Assembly: GCA_949752745.1 (NCBI GenBank)
Contig: OX457029.1
Location: 13,084,039-13,148,038, forward strand
Length of the DNA: 64,000 nt
Source: Protula sp. h YS-2021
Taxonomy: Eukaryota > Annelida > Polychaeta > Sabellida > Serpulidae
Reading direction: 5' to 3'
In this document: positions 38,110 through 49,769 of the stretch, in pieces
How the letters are laid out: each line of letters opens with the position of its first letter
Numbering within the stretch: position 1 is the first letter of the stretch
The notes under the pieces: generated by a model
Told to the model about the DNA's origin: nothing
What the model saw: the letters and a program-made list of their open reading frames with translations, nothing else
Databases searched by the model: none
Made by a program: the position numbers and the translations under genes

Positions 38110-41100
38110 ATTCCGCTTTTTGTCCTGGTGCTGTTCTCGTTCCATCATTGAGCCTTAATTGATTTTAGAAACAAGACAAAAATGACATGGTTATATTTCT
38201 GGTGCCTATCACAGTCGCGAAACGCGGATTGATACAATGGGATTATTTCGTAACTAAGGAAGCAATCGATTAAATGAAATGATCGCATTTTTCTAATTTT
38301 TGTTTGCAAAATTTATTGTGCCGTACAACGTTCAATCTTACATTGAATGTATGACCTCAAAATAAAATCCTTCCAGTGAGAACCCAAACGTTTAGTGATA
38401 TTTTTAAACGCACTTTTTTTATTAAATATCGAATTATTCAAACAAATGACGCCAAAAATGTTTATTTAGAAAATTTGAAAAGCACGTTTTCTCTATGATC
38501 TTAAGGCAGCTGCAGAATTCATACGTATGAATCGTAACATACAGGGGGGAAGGGGGAGATGGTCAAAACACAGAACAGCCATATTAAAGCCTAGCACGAT
38601 GATTGGCTATCACACGCAACTCAGTTCTGATTGAGTGTTCGTAACAGCGAGTCCAGGGTAAGTGTTAAAGCGTCAATATATAAACCCGTGCGAAATTCTG
38701 GGCAAAAAACAGTCTTCATTCTTACTTCTCGGGCAAATATACTAAATACATAATAATATATATAAGATATTGTATATTAGTTTTTACACAGTTGCAGTTT
38801 TCTATCCAAGTAGACTTGGAGGGTAAGCTTGGCTCAAAACTTGCGTCAGAGTAATGAATTCTCGTTTGAAATACAGTTTTAAGAAATAGGCTTTTATCAT
38901 TATGAAATAAACTACTTGCTTCGGGATAGATAACTTAGCAACCCCCGTATCCCCTCACTCCATCTGCCCACAGCCCTCAGCCTTTCCAAGTGCGACAAAA
39001 TTTGCCCGAGCGTCCGCCCTCCTAACAGGACTCTAAAATCAAATACATTAAAGCAAGTGTTTTTTTTTTTAATTTGGACGGGGTGTCCTGAGTGACAGAT
39101 TTACCCCATCACTTACTCTGGGGGGAGGGGGTGGAGGGGGCAGGGAGGGGTTGTACGGCAGGAAACATATCCATAGCAACGGGCAGATAACAGTATCAAT
39201 ACTCACAGTCTGCGTCAAACTGACAGCTGTCAATCAAATACTGAACTGCGAATACCACATTGCAATAGATGTAACAATAATTATCAATTTAAGATCAGTT
39301 TAAAAACTTTATTGTACTGTATATGTTTTTGAAGATTGAGAAGCATTGGGCAGTCTCCGACGGATGGAGATCGCCAACTTGATCACTCTGAAATACAGAC
39401 ATGCCACGAAATAGGTTAAAACCATTTGCAACGTCTTAAAACCTGCCATAAAGTCGGGTCGAAAAGAAGCACATAAAAACTTATAAAAGCTTACGCAAAA
39501 ATTCTATAAAAATATGGAAGCAATATTTTTGTCACCCAAAATAATTAGAACCATTTTCAATGGCCAAAAGATACCGTTTCTGAGAAAAAAAACATTTAAT
39601 TCGTTTCTGACTGCCAGTTTAATAGAGCTCATGCAATATTAAAATCCGCATTGCTTAAATGAAATCTGTCGGTCTTGATACAAAGGGGCGGACATCTCAA
39701 GAGCAAAACCAACACTTTGAATCACTTTCAATCGGTCTTCTTAATTGACTGTATTCACGGTCTACGGTATTATCACGGAGCGATGCATATTCAACACTTT
39801 TGACGCAACCCACACAGCATCACATTCCCCAGCTTCATACATCATTAAATAAGTATGGAACGTGAAAAAATTGTAATTCTTCAACGAGATTTTCTATTCA
39901 ATTTTTAATCCAACTTGTAATTTTCACTTGTAATTCTAACGACCAAGCAAGTTATGCCCGCAGTTGTGTTTTGCCACATGTAAACCCAGCCAATACAACT
40001 TTAAAATGAGAAATGACTTAAAAACACCATTATTAAATTCACCCTTTCATATTTGTTATCTTACTGGGCACAGGATACCCGATGTGGTACCAAATGCAAG
40101 GTCTACTGTATAAGGAGCGCCATCATACTGAACGCTCCAGATAAGAAGCTGGTATTTGTGTACCTGAATCCCAGGGGTGCCACTTGGTATCATATGTGTT
40201 ACCATGCGTGCCCCCCCCCCCTCCCCGCACCAAAAAAAATAAAAGAGGGAAAAAAACGCGAAGAAAGGGGGTAATTTTGAGGTCATGCGCGGTGCGCGCG
40301 GAGTGCCAATTTCGTTTTAAAATGGTGTAATTTTCATTCAGGACTTTACCCACAAAAGGGAGGTTTATTTCAAAAGGGTGTATTATTTCTAGCTTAGCAC
40401 TCGTTGAAAGGTCAAGGACACGCGTGGCAACCAGTTGGTACATGAGTGGTCCCCATGGGAGCTGAACATGTATTGCTTGCTGTTGTTTTGTAGCAGGAGC
40501 ATTATGCATGCATCGTATAACAATGTTTTTTTTTTTTTTTTTGGCATAAGCACTGCAATAGTTAAGAAGCACAGCGCGGTTCCCTGTGACTATCTCTTGC
40601 ATGAAAATGCAAAATAATGTGAAATGCAATTGGTGCTTGATGACTTTAAGGAATCTAATGAATGGATGAATACATTTCTGGAAAGCTGTACGATCAGATT
40701 TCACTTACTATGTTGTGAGCAAACACGCGTTAATCATTGATTGGGCCGAAAAACCACAAAGAAACCATTACCAGAGTTGACTAGGGTTAGTAATTAATAA
40801 AATCTCACAGGAATCTAGATGTGCCGAAGGTATTCACAATGGGCAACAGGTTAACAGTATGTGATCAGAATTACCCCCAGTAAACAACTAAATTTTAGTG
40901 CGTAGATAATTCCTAAAATAGAATAAGTTCCATGTTTTCAGAAATGGGGTAAACAGAGGGGCTTTTCTCATGGGATTTACTGCATCCTTCCAAACAAGTC
41001 ATATTTAAACTTATCAAAACTTTGAAGTTAAAGTTTAAGTTTGGAAAATGAGGGACCCTTAATTTACCGGATACCTTTTTTACTATGCATTATAAACTCC

Positions 41101-42290
41101 GCCGATTCTCATGAATGATCAGTCAGCCCTATTGCTTTATATGTAACAAAAACCATTGTTATCGACCTACGTATTTGCTGGGTGATTTTGTTTTCTAAAG
41201 ATTATTAAAAAATAATTTGCGAGTTAATCTTACTACGGCCAGAATTATACCCGCTTCAAGAGCCCGTTTGAAATACATATGTGGATTGTAATCCGGGACC
41301 GTTTCCGAGGATTTTAAAATATGCTTAGCGTGTTTTCTCAGTTACGGATCCACGCTGATTTTCAATCTGGTATAAAGACGTTATCCGATTGACGACATTT
41401 CGTCGCATCCATCATATTGCTTATTCAGCGCACGAGGCCCTTTGACGTTAAGGATTAAGAAGAATGAATATGTGGGCTCGTATAAAAATGACCAGATGGG
41501 TTTGAACTGGAGTCCCTTCGGTAACCAAGCGAGTGTCTTTTCCATCACCCCATGGAGGGTAACAGACACACTGAAACACTTTATAAATATTATTCTACAC
41601 ATTTCCACTGATCAGCATGGTAACCGGAACAGCGTTGATGCCCTTTACCTTACGTTGTGATTTGTATTTGGTTTTAAGATATAAATGCCAAAGAGCAAAT
41701 GTTCATCAGTCTTTCTTCGGAAAATATATAAAAAAATGTGGCGCTTATAATTACCTTTTTCGTCATCATATTTGCCTATTAAATTGTCAAAATTACCTTG
41801 TTAATGCTTCAGTTTTCCATTGACTGTAATAGGACCACTTTGTTACTTGCACTGAAAAGTATTCATGTCCCCCTAAACCATTCTCAGCATATCATCATCA
41901 TGATTGCAAATTACTGGAAACGAAAAAACAAGCACCGCGACTTTTATGCAATTCTGAACCAACAAGAGTAATTATTCCTGTCGTTTTTTTTTTTTTTTTG
42001 TATGTACTGCACAATATACCAAAGCCTCGTGGCAAGATGCGAAGTTTTTCCCCCGAAAAATTCTCCCAACACAGTGGAACTTTTTTTATTAAGCAATAGC
42101 CAAGCATTGACAAAAACTGTTCTTTTCTGCCTGAGGCATTTCTGAATATGATCGACCTCGTATCTGCTTTTGTCATGGTTTTTCGTGGCTATTCATTGTT
42201 ATTGTCAAGGAAATGGAATTGCCAAAGGCTAGGGGCAGTTCTTACGAAAAATTTCTTGGACAATTCGGCGAATTTTCAAGCTTTCTAGGT
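38110..42290. other. Intergenic, no gene recognised
   Basis: Long AT-rich stretch with homopolymer tracts (poly-C 40210-40221, poly-T 40527-40542). A minus-strand frame at 40123-40704 runs through the poly-Lys and poly-Gly encoded by these tracts and has no domain. Not called. Confidence 0.4.
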
Positions 42291-42294
42291 GACA

Positions 42295-42296
<2 letters not shown>

Positions 42297-42369
<73 letters not shown>
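42297..42369. repeat. (AT)n microsatellite
   Basis: About 36 AT units. Confidence 0.95.
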
Positions 42370-42372
<3 letters not shown>

Positions 42373-43230
42373 AAAATTTTCGACAACTAAATAATAACAA
42401 ATAACGTAACGTAAATGGGATGAAATCCAAGAATATGCTACTTCTTGGCCTTATCCGACAAAAAAAAAAAAAAAAAAAAAAAAACACGGAATTTTTGCCC
42501 ATGTTTTCCCTGAAGTGTCTGATCTGTTTTTAAGTCTTTACTTTATGCCCACGAGTCATTCTTCAGCAAAAAATCTACATTTGCTAACATGTGATGTTGC
42601 TGACTGTAATTAGCTGACCTGTGAAAATGAATTAGAACGAAACCACAAGTCATAACATCATGTGGCATTTGGTTTTAAACATTTGCATTTTTCTGCATTA
42701 TATTTTCTATCCTTTCGATGAAAAAATAACCTTTTTTTCTCATCCCCCGGTCAAATCACTAAATTCGCACATAAAAAAGAAGTTACCGAGGGGGGGTCAG
42801 GTGTTAAAATTTTCAACTAAAAATTCGACTGGTCTCCTGGGCGCATAAAGGCATAAAGTTTTTAAACAAAATAGATATTCCCGGAATCAAAAATATGTAC
42901 TGAAAATTTGGTTCCCTTTGGTGTTCGCATTTCACACGCTTCAAAGCAACAAGTTACCAGTTGATAATATACGTAATGACATCTGAAAACGTTTTACAAC
43001 AATCATCAAACCACACACAAAAAAAACAACAACAACAACAACGAAACAGGAATTTGGGAAATTGCCCGATCATCAAAATTTTCGACAACTCAATAATAAA
43101 AAAATAACTTTCGGCCCCGCGGAGATGTCAATCTTTTAACAGAAAAGTGAAAAAGATGGTCAATTATAAAAATGAGATGAAATGGAAGAATATGCTACTC
43201 CTTGGCCCTATACATTCTGTTACCATCCGG
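42370..43230. other. Intergenic; flanks of two AT microsatellites are similar
   Basis: 'tcaaaattttcgacaact(a/c)aataa' follows the first AT tract (42371) and recurs at 43074. 'atgaaatccaagaatatgctacttcttggcc' at 42420 is closely matched by 'atgaaatggaagaatatgct' at 43176. This indicates a ~730 bp partial duplication. No gene recognised. Confidence 0.55.
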
Positions 43231-43231
43231 C

Positions 43232-43326
<95 letters not shown>
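43232..43326. repeat. (AT)n microsatellite
   Basis: About 47 AT units, followed by a degenerate TATA-rich tract at 43615-43742. Confidence 0.95.
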
Positions 43327-43328
<2 letters not shown>

Positions 43329-43516
43329 TCTGCAACCAGTCATAGGGGGACCATGCCTTATATATAGCATTTAGGGAGACCATTTTGAAAAAAATATATG
43401 TTTTTTAGCTTTTTATCGATTTAATTTTAAAAACGAATATATTATATTCACTATGTTATAGAATCATTCGTTTTTTGTTTACTATGTAGTTTCATAACGT
43501 TTAAACACGCTAAGAA

Positions 43517-43546
43517 TTAAGGAGACCTACTTTTGGTCTCCTTAAA
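43517..43546. repeat. Perfect inverted repeat
   Basis: ttaaggagacc and ggtctccttaa form an 11 bp perfect stem around a 7-8 base loop. Further 'ggtctccc' and 'ggagacc' copies lie within 170 bp on either side. Confidence 0.75.
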
Positions 43547-43749
43547 TTTTTGGTCTCCCTTATACTGTGGTTTTTAGCAAAAATAGTCTCCGTATTACTG
43601 GAATTACACTTATATATCTATAATTTATATATATATATAAAATGTATATATATATATATAAAATTTATATATATATAAAATTTATATCTATATATATAAT
43701 TTATATATATATTTATGATTTATATATATATTTATATATATAAAATTTT

Positions 43750-44165
43750 CTTTATGTCTGAAGCCTGTACATAGGTTGTATTTGTGTCGGGATCCTGTAG
43801 TACACGTTCCGCATTATCCTATACTCATTTCTGTACGCATCACTCATGCGTTCTATATATTCTGTACATGATCTGTCTGTATCCTATATGCATTCAATGC
43901 TGTTATGTATGCACTCTACCTCTATCCTAGACAGTCTAAATTTGTTCTATATGCATTTAGTACGTATCATGTACACATTATGTCCGTATCCTATCACGAA
44001 TCATGTATGCTTTGTGTCGGTATCCTATATGCATTAGTATGTATCATGTAGACATTCTGTCTGTATCCTATAAGCGTTATTACGGATCATGTATGCATTC
44101 TGTATGCAGACTATACACAGTTTGTATGTATGCTATATGTATTTAGTACGGATCCTGCATGAATT
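43750..44165. repeat. Degenerate ~24 bp TATCCTATATGCATT array
   Basis: Units such as 'ctgtctgtatcctatatgca' and 'gtatgtatcatgtacacatt' recur about 16 times with heavy divergence. Confidence 0.65.
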
Positions 44166-45277
44166 CAATACTCACGCCAACACGTAAATGGAAAATTTTA
44201 TTAAATACCTCGATTCAACTTCTTTATCCCTTCATTATCTTTCGAAATATTAAAAGCTATTCAGTTTATTCTTTTGCTTTCCACTTCTGCATATACATTT
44301 TTATATAGATTTACATTTTCAACTTAGAAATTACATAGAACTAATAAGCTGCAAGTGCAATTGAGAATTAGAAGTAGACATTCCTGGTGTTTGAAGATAA
44401 ACTGTAATGGAATTTGCCGTGTCACAAGAGAATGCGTGTATCCCACAGTCGTCTGCCGCTCTCGCTATACTCTGTGGACCTTGAAGAGGAGACAAATGAC
44501 TGCACTAACGAGTCAAGCAACGATTAAATGTAAGTAGGGGTGAATCCACGGTGATCTTACGGCTGTGTGGAGTGATTAGTAGTGTCGTGTTAGTGCTTGA
44601 GAACTTGGAGAAGACGATAGGTCGTGCCATCGTTGTTGGAAGTGGAATTCGCATATTACTTACACTTGCTAATTTTCCAAAATCCCCTAGTGTATTGAAT
44701 TTGTACGAACATTTTAGCCGCAGTTATAGCATGTTTTTTTTTTTTGTTTTTTGTTTTTTTTTTAATGCTAGAAAGATGAAATTTGGGTATAAAAAACTTT
44801 AGTATTTCTAGTTGATCCTGCTGTGTGTGTGTTTTTTTTTTAATTCGCTTAATTTTTCAATTACAAAACGACAAAACAAATTTGCGAAACAGGCGGCAAG
44901 AAGCTGAGAGCAGTAGTTTAAACTGACATGATATCAGCCTCAGTGTATTTATCACCCAAATCTCAATGAAAGCCATCACAGCATGCGTGTGCAAATTTAA
45001 GTTGGCTGCAGTGTTTGGGATTTTCCCAATTAAAGAGTGGTGAAATTTGGCTCACTGATAGATGGTGATTAGACGCCGTGAAATACGCATTTTTTATAAC
45101 CATGACTGTAGAGAACGGTTGATATTCTCGGCCATTGTCAATTTCAAAAACCGGAAGTGTGCCATTATCTCGCAAAAATTTAGAGAGAGAGAGAACGATT
45201 TTGAGCTTATTTTCCACCCTATGGGCCTAAAAGACGATAAGTAAGACGTATCTCGGTAACTTTGACCTCGGACATGG

Positions 45278-45432
45278 CAGTGGCGGATCCAAGAGGGGGG
45301 GGAGGGTTGCAACCCCCTCCCTAATTAAAAAAAAATAGACTCCCAGCTGGCTTAGGAGTGCGCGAATGCCCTACTTCCACGCTGGCCCAAGTTTAACACC
45401 CCCTCCTTGCCCGAAAGCTGTTTCCGCCACTG
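45278..45432. mobile_element. 155 bp terminal-inverted-repeat element
   Basis: The ends CAGTGGCGGATCC and GTTTCCGCCACTG are near-perfect inverted repeats, flanked by the direct repeat CATGG (45273-45277 and 45433-45437). Neighbouring units of the host repeat read 'cggccatggtcacagtcaaa' without interruption, which confirms an insertion with a 5 bp duplication. Superfamily not assigned. Confidence 0.85.
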
Positions 45433-45998
45433 CATGGTCAAAGTCAAAGACGGAAGTTGACTATTATCTCGAAAATAATTAGAGATAGAGCGAATTTGAG
45501 CTATTTTCGACCCTTTGGACATAAAAGACAACATGTAAGAGGTACCTCGGTGACCTTGACCTTCTCGGCCATGGTCACAGTCAAAAAACGGAAGGTTTTG
45601 ACCTTGACCGCCTCGGCCATAGTCAATGTCAGAAACCGGAAGTTGACCATAATCTTGAAAACGGTTAGAGATAGAGCGAATTTTAGCTTATTTTAGACCC
45701 TCTGGGCCTAAAAGACGATATTTAAGGGGTCAAGAGTTTAGATTCGTATTTTCGTGACCCCCAAGTGAAACAGTAGGGGAGAAATGGGGGTTCTATATAA
45801 CCCCCCCATCCCCGCCACCGTGGGACAATTTTGTAATTTTTGCATATGTATCACTTTTAGTCGATTCTGAACATTTTTGGCTTTTGCGTTTTTTTTATAC
45901 CCCCTCCCCACCTTGGTGGGAAACTTTCGTGATTTTTGCATATTTACACGTTTTAAACAATTCTGAACATTTTTAGTCTTTTTACCAACCACCTGCAG

Positions 45999-46460
45999 AT
46001 GCCTGCAGAAAAGTCTGAGACAATGCCTGCAGAAAATTTTATAGCAAAGCCTGAGACAATACCTACAGCGAGGTCTAAGGCAATGCCCATGGTAAAGTCT
46101 GAGGTGAAGTCACTACCAATGCAGTGAACATGTCTGCAGTGAGTGAACAACAGCTACATCTATGGCAATGCTGCAGAAAAGTCTGAGACAATGCCTGCAG
46201 AAAATTTTATAGCAAAGCCTGAGACATTACCTACAGCAAAGTCTAAGGCAATACCCACGGTAAAGTCTGAGGTGAAGTTACTACCAATGCAGTGAGCATG
46301 TCTGCAGTGAGTGAACAGCAACTACATCTATGGCAAATGCCTGCAGAAAAGTCTGAGACAATGCCTGCAGAAAATTTTATAGCAAAGCCTGAGACAATAC
46401 CTACAGCGAAGTCTAAGGCAATACCCATGGTAAAGTCTGAGGTGAAGTCACTACCAATGC
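45999..46460 (+). repeat. Three 169 bp direct units inside PC4-like gene
   Basis: Units start at ATG 45999, 46168 and 46337 and encode a MPAEKSETMPAENFIAKPET-type low-complexity segment. Because 169 is not a multiple of 3, each extra copy shifts the frame, which probably contributes to loss of the reading frame. Confidence 0.85.
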
Positions 46461-47159
46461 AGCAGCGTCAAAGGCGACCACATCTTAGAAAGGTAAAAAG
46501 AGATGAGTTACCAGCTACGACATCTCCGTGTAAAAAGCGAAAAATGAAAACAGAGCCTAAAATGCAGCGAGAACCTGAGCGTAAAACTTCCACTACAAAG
46601 TCCATGAAGAAGATGAATGTAGACGATTTACCGGCTATAATACCCATTAATGGAGAAATATATATGAAATTGGCGAAATATCAACAGAAAGTGATGATTA
46701 ACATATATTACAGATCACACATCTGGTAGGTTATATCCTACCAAGAAAGGAATTCTGTTGTCATTGAAAGATTGGCAAATGCTGAAGAAGCAAATGACGT
46801 CAGTGGATCTGATGCTTCAGAAAATTGATGTGTGTAAATGCAGTCAGATGCTTGAGTAGAAATCATGTGTCATCATGAATTCAAACTATCTCTAGATCAC
46901 TTGGGTGAACAAGTCATCTGTTATCGTGGAACTTACATTATTTTATCTTCTAAAGATCAAGCTGTGGTGAATGATTATTTTGAATCTTTACCAATACCAA
47001 GATTTCATCCACAGGTCTCAGAAGATATTTGTGCGAGACGGTGAAGGCTGCATACAGTTTCAACAGTATGACGAGCTTAGTGGATGCTATGATTTGATCA
47101 CTCTCATTGCAGAAAACTGGGGCGAAGTTTTTGAGGCTTGGCAAGAAATTGAAACTTAG
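46000..47159 (+). pseudogene. PC4 (p15)-like domain gene, frame-broken
   Basis: Repetitive Lys/Pro/Glu/Met-rich N-terminal region, a basic stretch (CKKRKMKTEP; nuclear-signal-like), then a PC4-like domain split between two frames. IYMKLAKYQQKVMINIYYR (to 46729) corresponds to the first beta strands. GRLYPTKKGILLSLKDWQML (46722-46858) corresponds to the family's PGRKGISLxxxQWxxL and final helix. PC4 proteins bind single-stranded DNA and act as transcription coactivators. A further segment continues in a third frame (46859-47044) and a last one (to the stop at 47157-47159, ending WGEVFEAWQEIET). AATAAA follows at 47200. The frame must change three times. Either a decayed gene or one with unseen introns; no clear GT-AG pairs fit. 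The C-terminal part is not recognised. Confidence 0.65.
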
Positions 47160-47199
47160 CTTTGACCCAAATGGACATGTACATTTGATATGTAGTTCA

Positions 47200-47205
47200 A
47201 ATAAA
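47200..47205 (+). promoter_or_regulatory. Polyadenylation signal AATAAA
   Basis: Lies 41 bp after the stop of the PC4-like gene. Confidence 0.6.
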
Positions 47206-47434
47206 ATTGTCTTTATGCTTAATATGTGGACTATGAAATGAATTAACATGTTGGTGTGAAGTCAGTTTTTGTAACATTTGCAAACTTATATCAATTTAAG
47301 TTGTTGTGATTGGGCTCATATGTTACATGTATTAACATAATATGTATTTGAAATATTTTTGTTTTTATCATAATTGTGCATAAGTGTAAATATCTGTAAT
47401 ATTCAATAAAATCACATATGATGCTTTTCAACTT

Positions 47435-47440
47435 TTTATT
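47435..47440 (-). promoter_or_regulatory. Polyadenylation signal AATAAA (minus strand)
   Basis: Lies 48 bp beyond the stop of the convergent C2H2 gene. The two genes therefore end tail to tail with about 330 bp between stops. Confidence 0.6.
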
Positions 47441-47487
47441 TTTCTCATGCAGTAGTTGACTATAATACATAATAATACAATACTTCA

Positions 47488-48230
47488 TTATAATATATAT
47501 GATGTATGATATATGGTTTTCGGGTGAATTAACACCGCGCCAGGGACCTTAGCCTCTTGCCACTTCATATGTTTAGCATGAAAAGCAAGACATATATTAA
47601 TACAATTAAATAAATAACGCTTAAGTTTATAAAGGTCTTTATTATTATAAAGTTTAGTCAAATAAGTATATTTTTCTTCATCTGTTTCACTCTGTTGCAC
47701 CTCACTGTCGATGCCACTTTCTTCATCACTGCTGTGATCCTCCTCCTCCTTATCTGGTAGCTTTTCAAAGAATGCATTGTTTTTCCTTATAGCCGCCTTT
47801 AGTGCCTTTGAACAGTTATAATGTTTTTCATCAACAACGAAAATCTTTTGATAATGTTGGCTTTGTTCTAGGCGTTGGATATATTTGAGTAATCTCATAA
47901 ACAGTTGTTTTAGTCTATGCTTATAAATGGGTCGAAGGTCATCACTTGCTATTTCACGCGCATCTTCAAGTCCTTGTTCTTTATATTCTAAAACTTTTTC
48001 TAGAAATTTGTTATCATAGACATCGTAGACTCCTTGAACCATATCATACCAGAGTCTATTTCTGATTCACTGTCAGTACTGTCTGAACTGCTGTCTGAAC
48101 TGCTGTCATCAACACCCTCACCACACTGCCCCATATGTTTGAACAAAGCTTCTTGACTGTTGTATAATGCATCACATTCTGTACAAGCATGTGCATAAAT
48201 TTCAGTCATGTTGACTCTTTGACTTTCCAT
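47488..48230 (-). pseudogene. C2H2-finger protein with acidic linker, one frameshift
   Basis: The ATG at 48228-48230 starts a protein with one C2H2 finger, CTECDALYNSQEALFKHMGQC (C-x2-C...H-x4-C form, last ligand Cys). A Ser/Asp-rich run (SSSDSSSDSTDSESEID) follows. Near 48045 the frame changes, and a second frame (48042-47488) continues with a helical, charged segment (KVLEYKEQGLEDAREIASDD; ALKAAIRKNNAFFEKL), a second acidic run and a C-terminal KRYLFNCINICLAF block. Combined length about 245 residues. The single shift at the junction suggests one original gene. I do not recognise its function. The finger and acidic linker suggest a nuclear or DNA-associated role. Confidence 0.6.
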
Positions 48231-48429
48231 AGAAGACTCATCTAAAGTTTTCAGTGATAGGTGGTTTTACAGGGTTTTCCATATCCATCTCCCATTCTTC
48301 ATCCACTTCTGAAGTGTGTGCTTGCTTAAGCTACCTCTTAAGACTTTGCAGCCAATCGTGAGATTTCGAACAAATGTTGCGTTTATACATCTTTTCGACC
48401 CCACATCCACTTTTCAAATGACAAAAAGT

Positions 48430-48477
48430 CTTTGAACGTAAATATATGATGACAACAACAACCAACAACCAACAACC

Positions 48478-48511
<34 letters not shown>

Positions 48512-48925
48512 GACATTACTTCATGACGTCACTTTCAGTCAGCGATAATACCAGTTTTTTCTATCATTTATGCCAATTTGATTTCCAAGTTTCTAATTTC
48601 GTAGGGGATGTCACACTCGAGGTTGGACACAGTATGTCCTAATATGTTTAGAAATAACTTTACCACATGATCGAATAGGCTTGCCATTCGAACACATGTT
48701 TGAATCGGTGCGGTCTTCCTACATAACCAACCAAAGAAAAAATATATGTAACAAATAAACATACATAACAAAGAATTTCACTTACCTCAAATTTTCACTT
48801 CCCATCTTCCAACAACCAACCAATAACCAACAACAACCAACCAACAACCAACCAGCCGACCAACAACCAACCAACCAACAACCAACCTACCAACCAACAA
48901 CAAGCCAACCAACAACCAACCAAAC
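48430..48925. repeat. ACCAACAACCAAC simple repeats
   Basis: Two blocks (about 48450-48512 and 48803-48925) of CAAC/ACCAAC units inside the larger element, split by AT-rich sequence. Frames through them are Thr/Asn- or Val-rich artefacts. Confidence 0.85.
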
Positions 48926-49769
48926 AAGTCTTGCTGAACGTAAAAGAACGTGAAAGAATGGTTCAAATCGGTAAAGTAGTTTTAAAGTCATGCGCTGTTG
49001 AAATAGTCATGCTAGCCATATGGCGAAATAATTTCCCACTGAGAGGAGGGGGGGGGGGGTAGGGGTAAAAACTAAAAATGTTCAGAATTGTCTGAAACGT
49101 GTAAATATGCAAAAATCACAAAATTTTCCCACGGAGGGTAAAAAAAAACAAAAAATGTTCAGAATTGTTTGAGACGGATAAATATGCTGAAATCGCAAAA
49201 TTTTCCAACCGGGGGCGGGATAAAAAACCAAAAATGTTCAGAATTGTCTGAAACGGATAAATATGCAAAAATCACAAAATTTTCCCACGGAGGGGGTTGT
49301 GGAGGGGTGATATAAAACCATGATTTCTCCCCTACCTGTAATTTTCGCTACCCGGTAGCGGAAACGATCTAGTTAGTTTTGTATTTTGCTGGAAGCAAGG
49401 GTAGAAATCCACCGCTTTTTTCGCATTGTCGTTGTTTTAGACACAGTTTTAAAGCGAATGAAATTGTAAATATTGTGACTTAAGAATAACTGTTGGCAAA
49501 TTATATTTTGACCGACCATAGTTAAATATACGGAAAACATGAAAAAGTTCAGTTTTTAGTTTAGGTACTAAAGAATATTTGAATAAAGTGTACTGCACCA
49601 GCCAGCGCCCGAGTAATTCTTGTAATTATAGAGCTCGGCAGATTCCTTGCACCATCGCAGAATACTTGTAATACGAAAATAAAATGAAAGTATGGTCATT
49701 TTATGATAGATTTCACGAAACCAAAGTTTAAAAATGTAATAAAAACTAAAGTGAGCAGGAAATCAATTT

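Larger units (their letters stand above)
45772..49337. mobile_element. ~3.57 kb element with long inverted ends, PC4-like and C2H2 genes
   Basis: The left end AGTAGGGGAGAAAT and right end ATTTCTCCCCTACCT are inverted. The similarity extends ~200 bp inward through subterminal ~85 bp units ('gatttttgcatatttacacg', 'caattctgaacattttt'), two on the left and three inverted on the right. It carries two convergent frame-broken genes. The sister element at 25442-26355 is continuous across the insertion point ('ggccaagtgtaattttcgct' on its minus strand), showing the empty site. Termini AG...CT recall Maverick/Polinton ends, but the length is far smaller and no 6 bp duplication or integrase was seen. 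Class unassigned. Confidence 0.75.
44672..49372 (+). mobile_element. Helitron-like element carrying nested insertions
   Basis: Aligns with the reversed element at 25442-26355. The 5' part (44672-45060) shares 'aaatcccctagtgtattgaa', 'aggcggcaagaagctgagag' and 'aaactgacatgatatcagcc'. The middle (45060-45760) holds four ~140 bp units ('atctcgaaaacggttagaga', 'gggcctaaaagacgata', 'cggtgaccttgacc'). The 3' end is a hairpin (49342-49364, tttcgctacccggtagcgga) then 'cgat' and CTAG (49369-49372) followed by T. It is interrupted by a 155 bp element (45278-45432) and a ~3.57 kb element (45772-49337). No Helitron replicase is present. Confidence 0.7.

Noticed and set aside
40123..40704. 193-residue minus-strand open frame
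   Set aside because: Passes through poly-A/poly-G tracts, shows no domain, starts in a non-gene context and has no splice partners.
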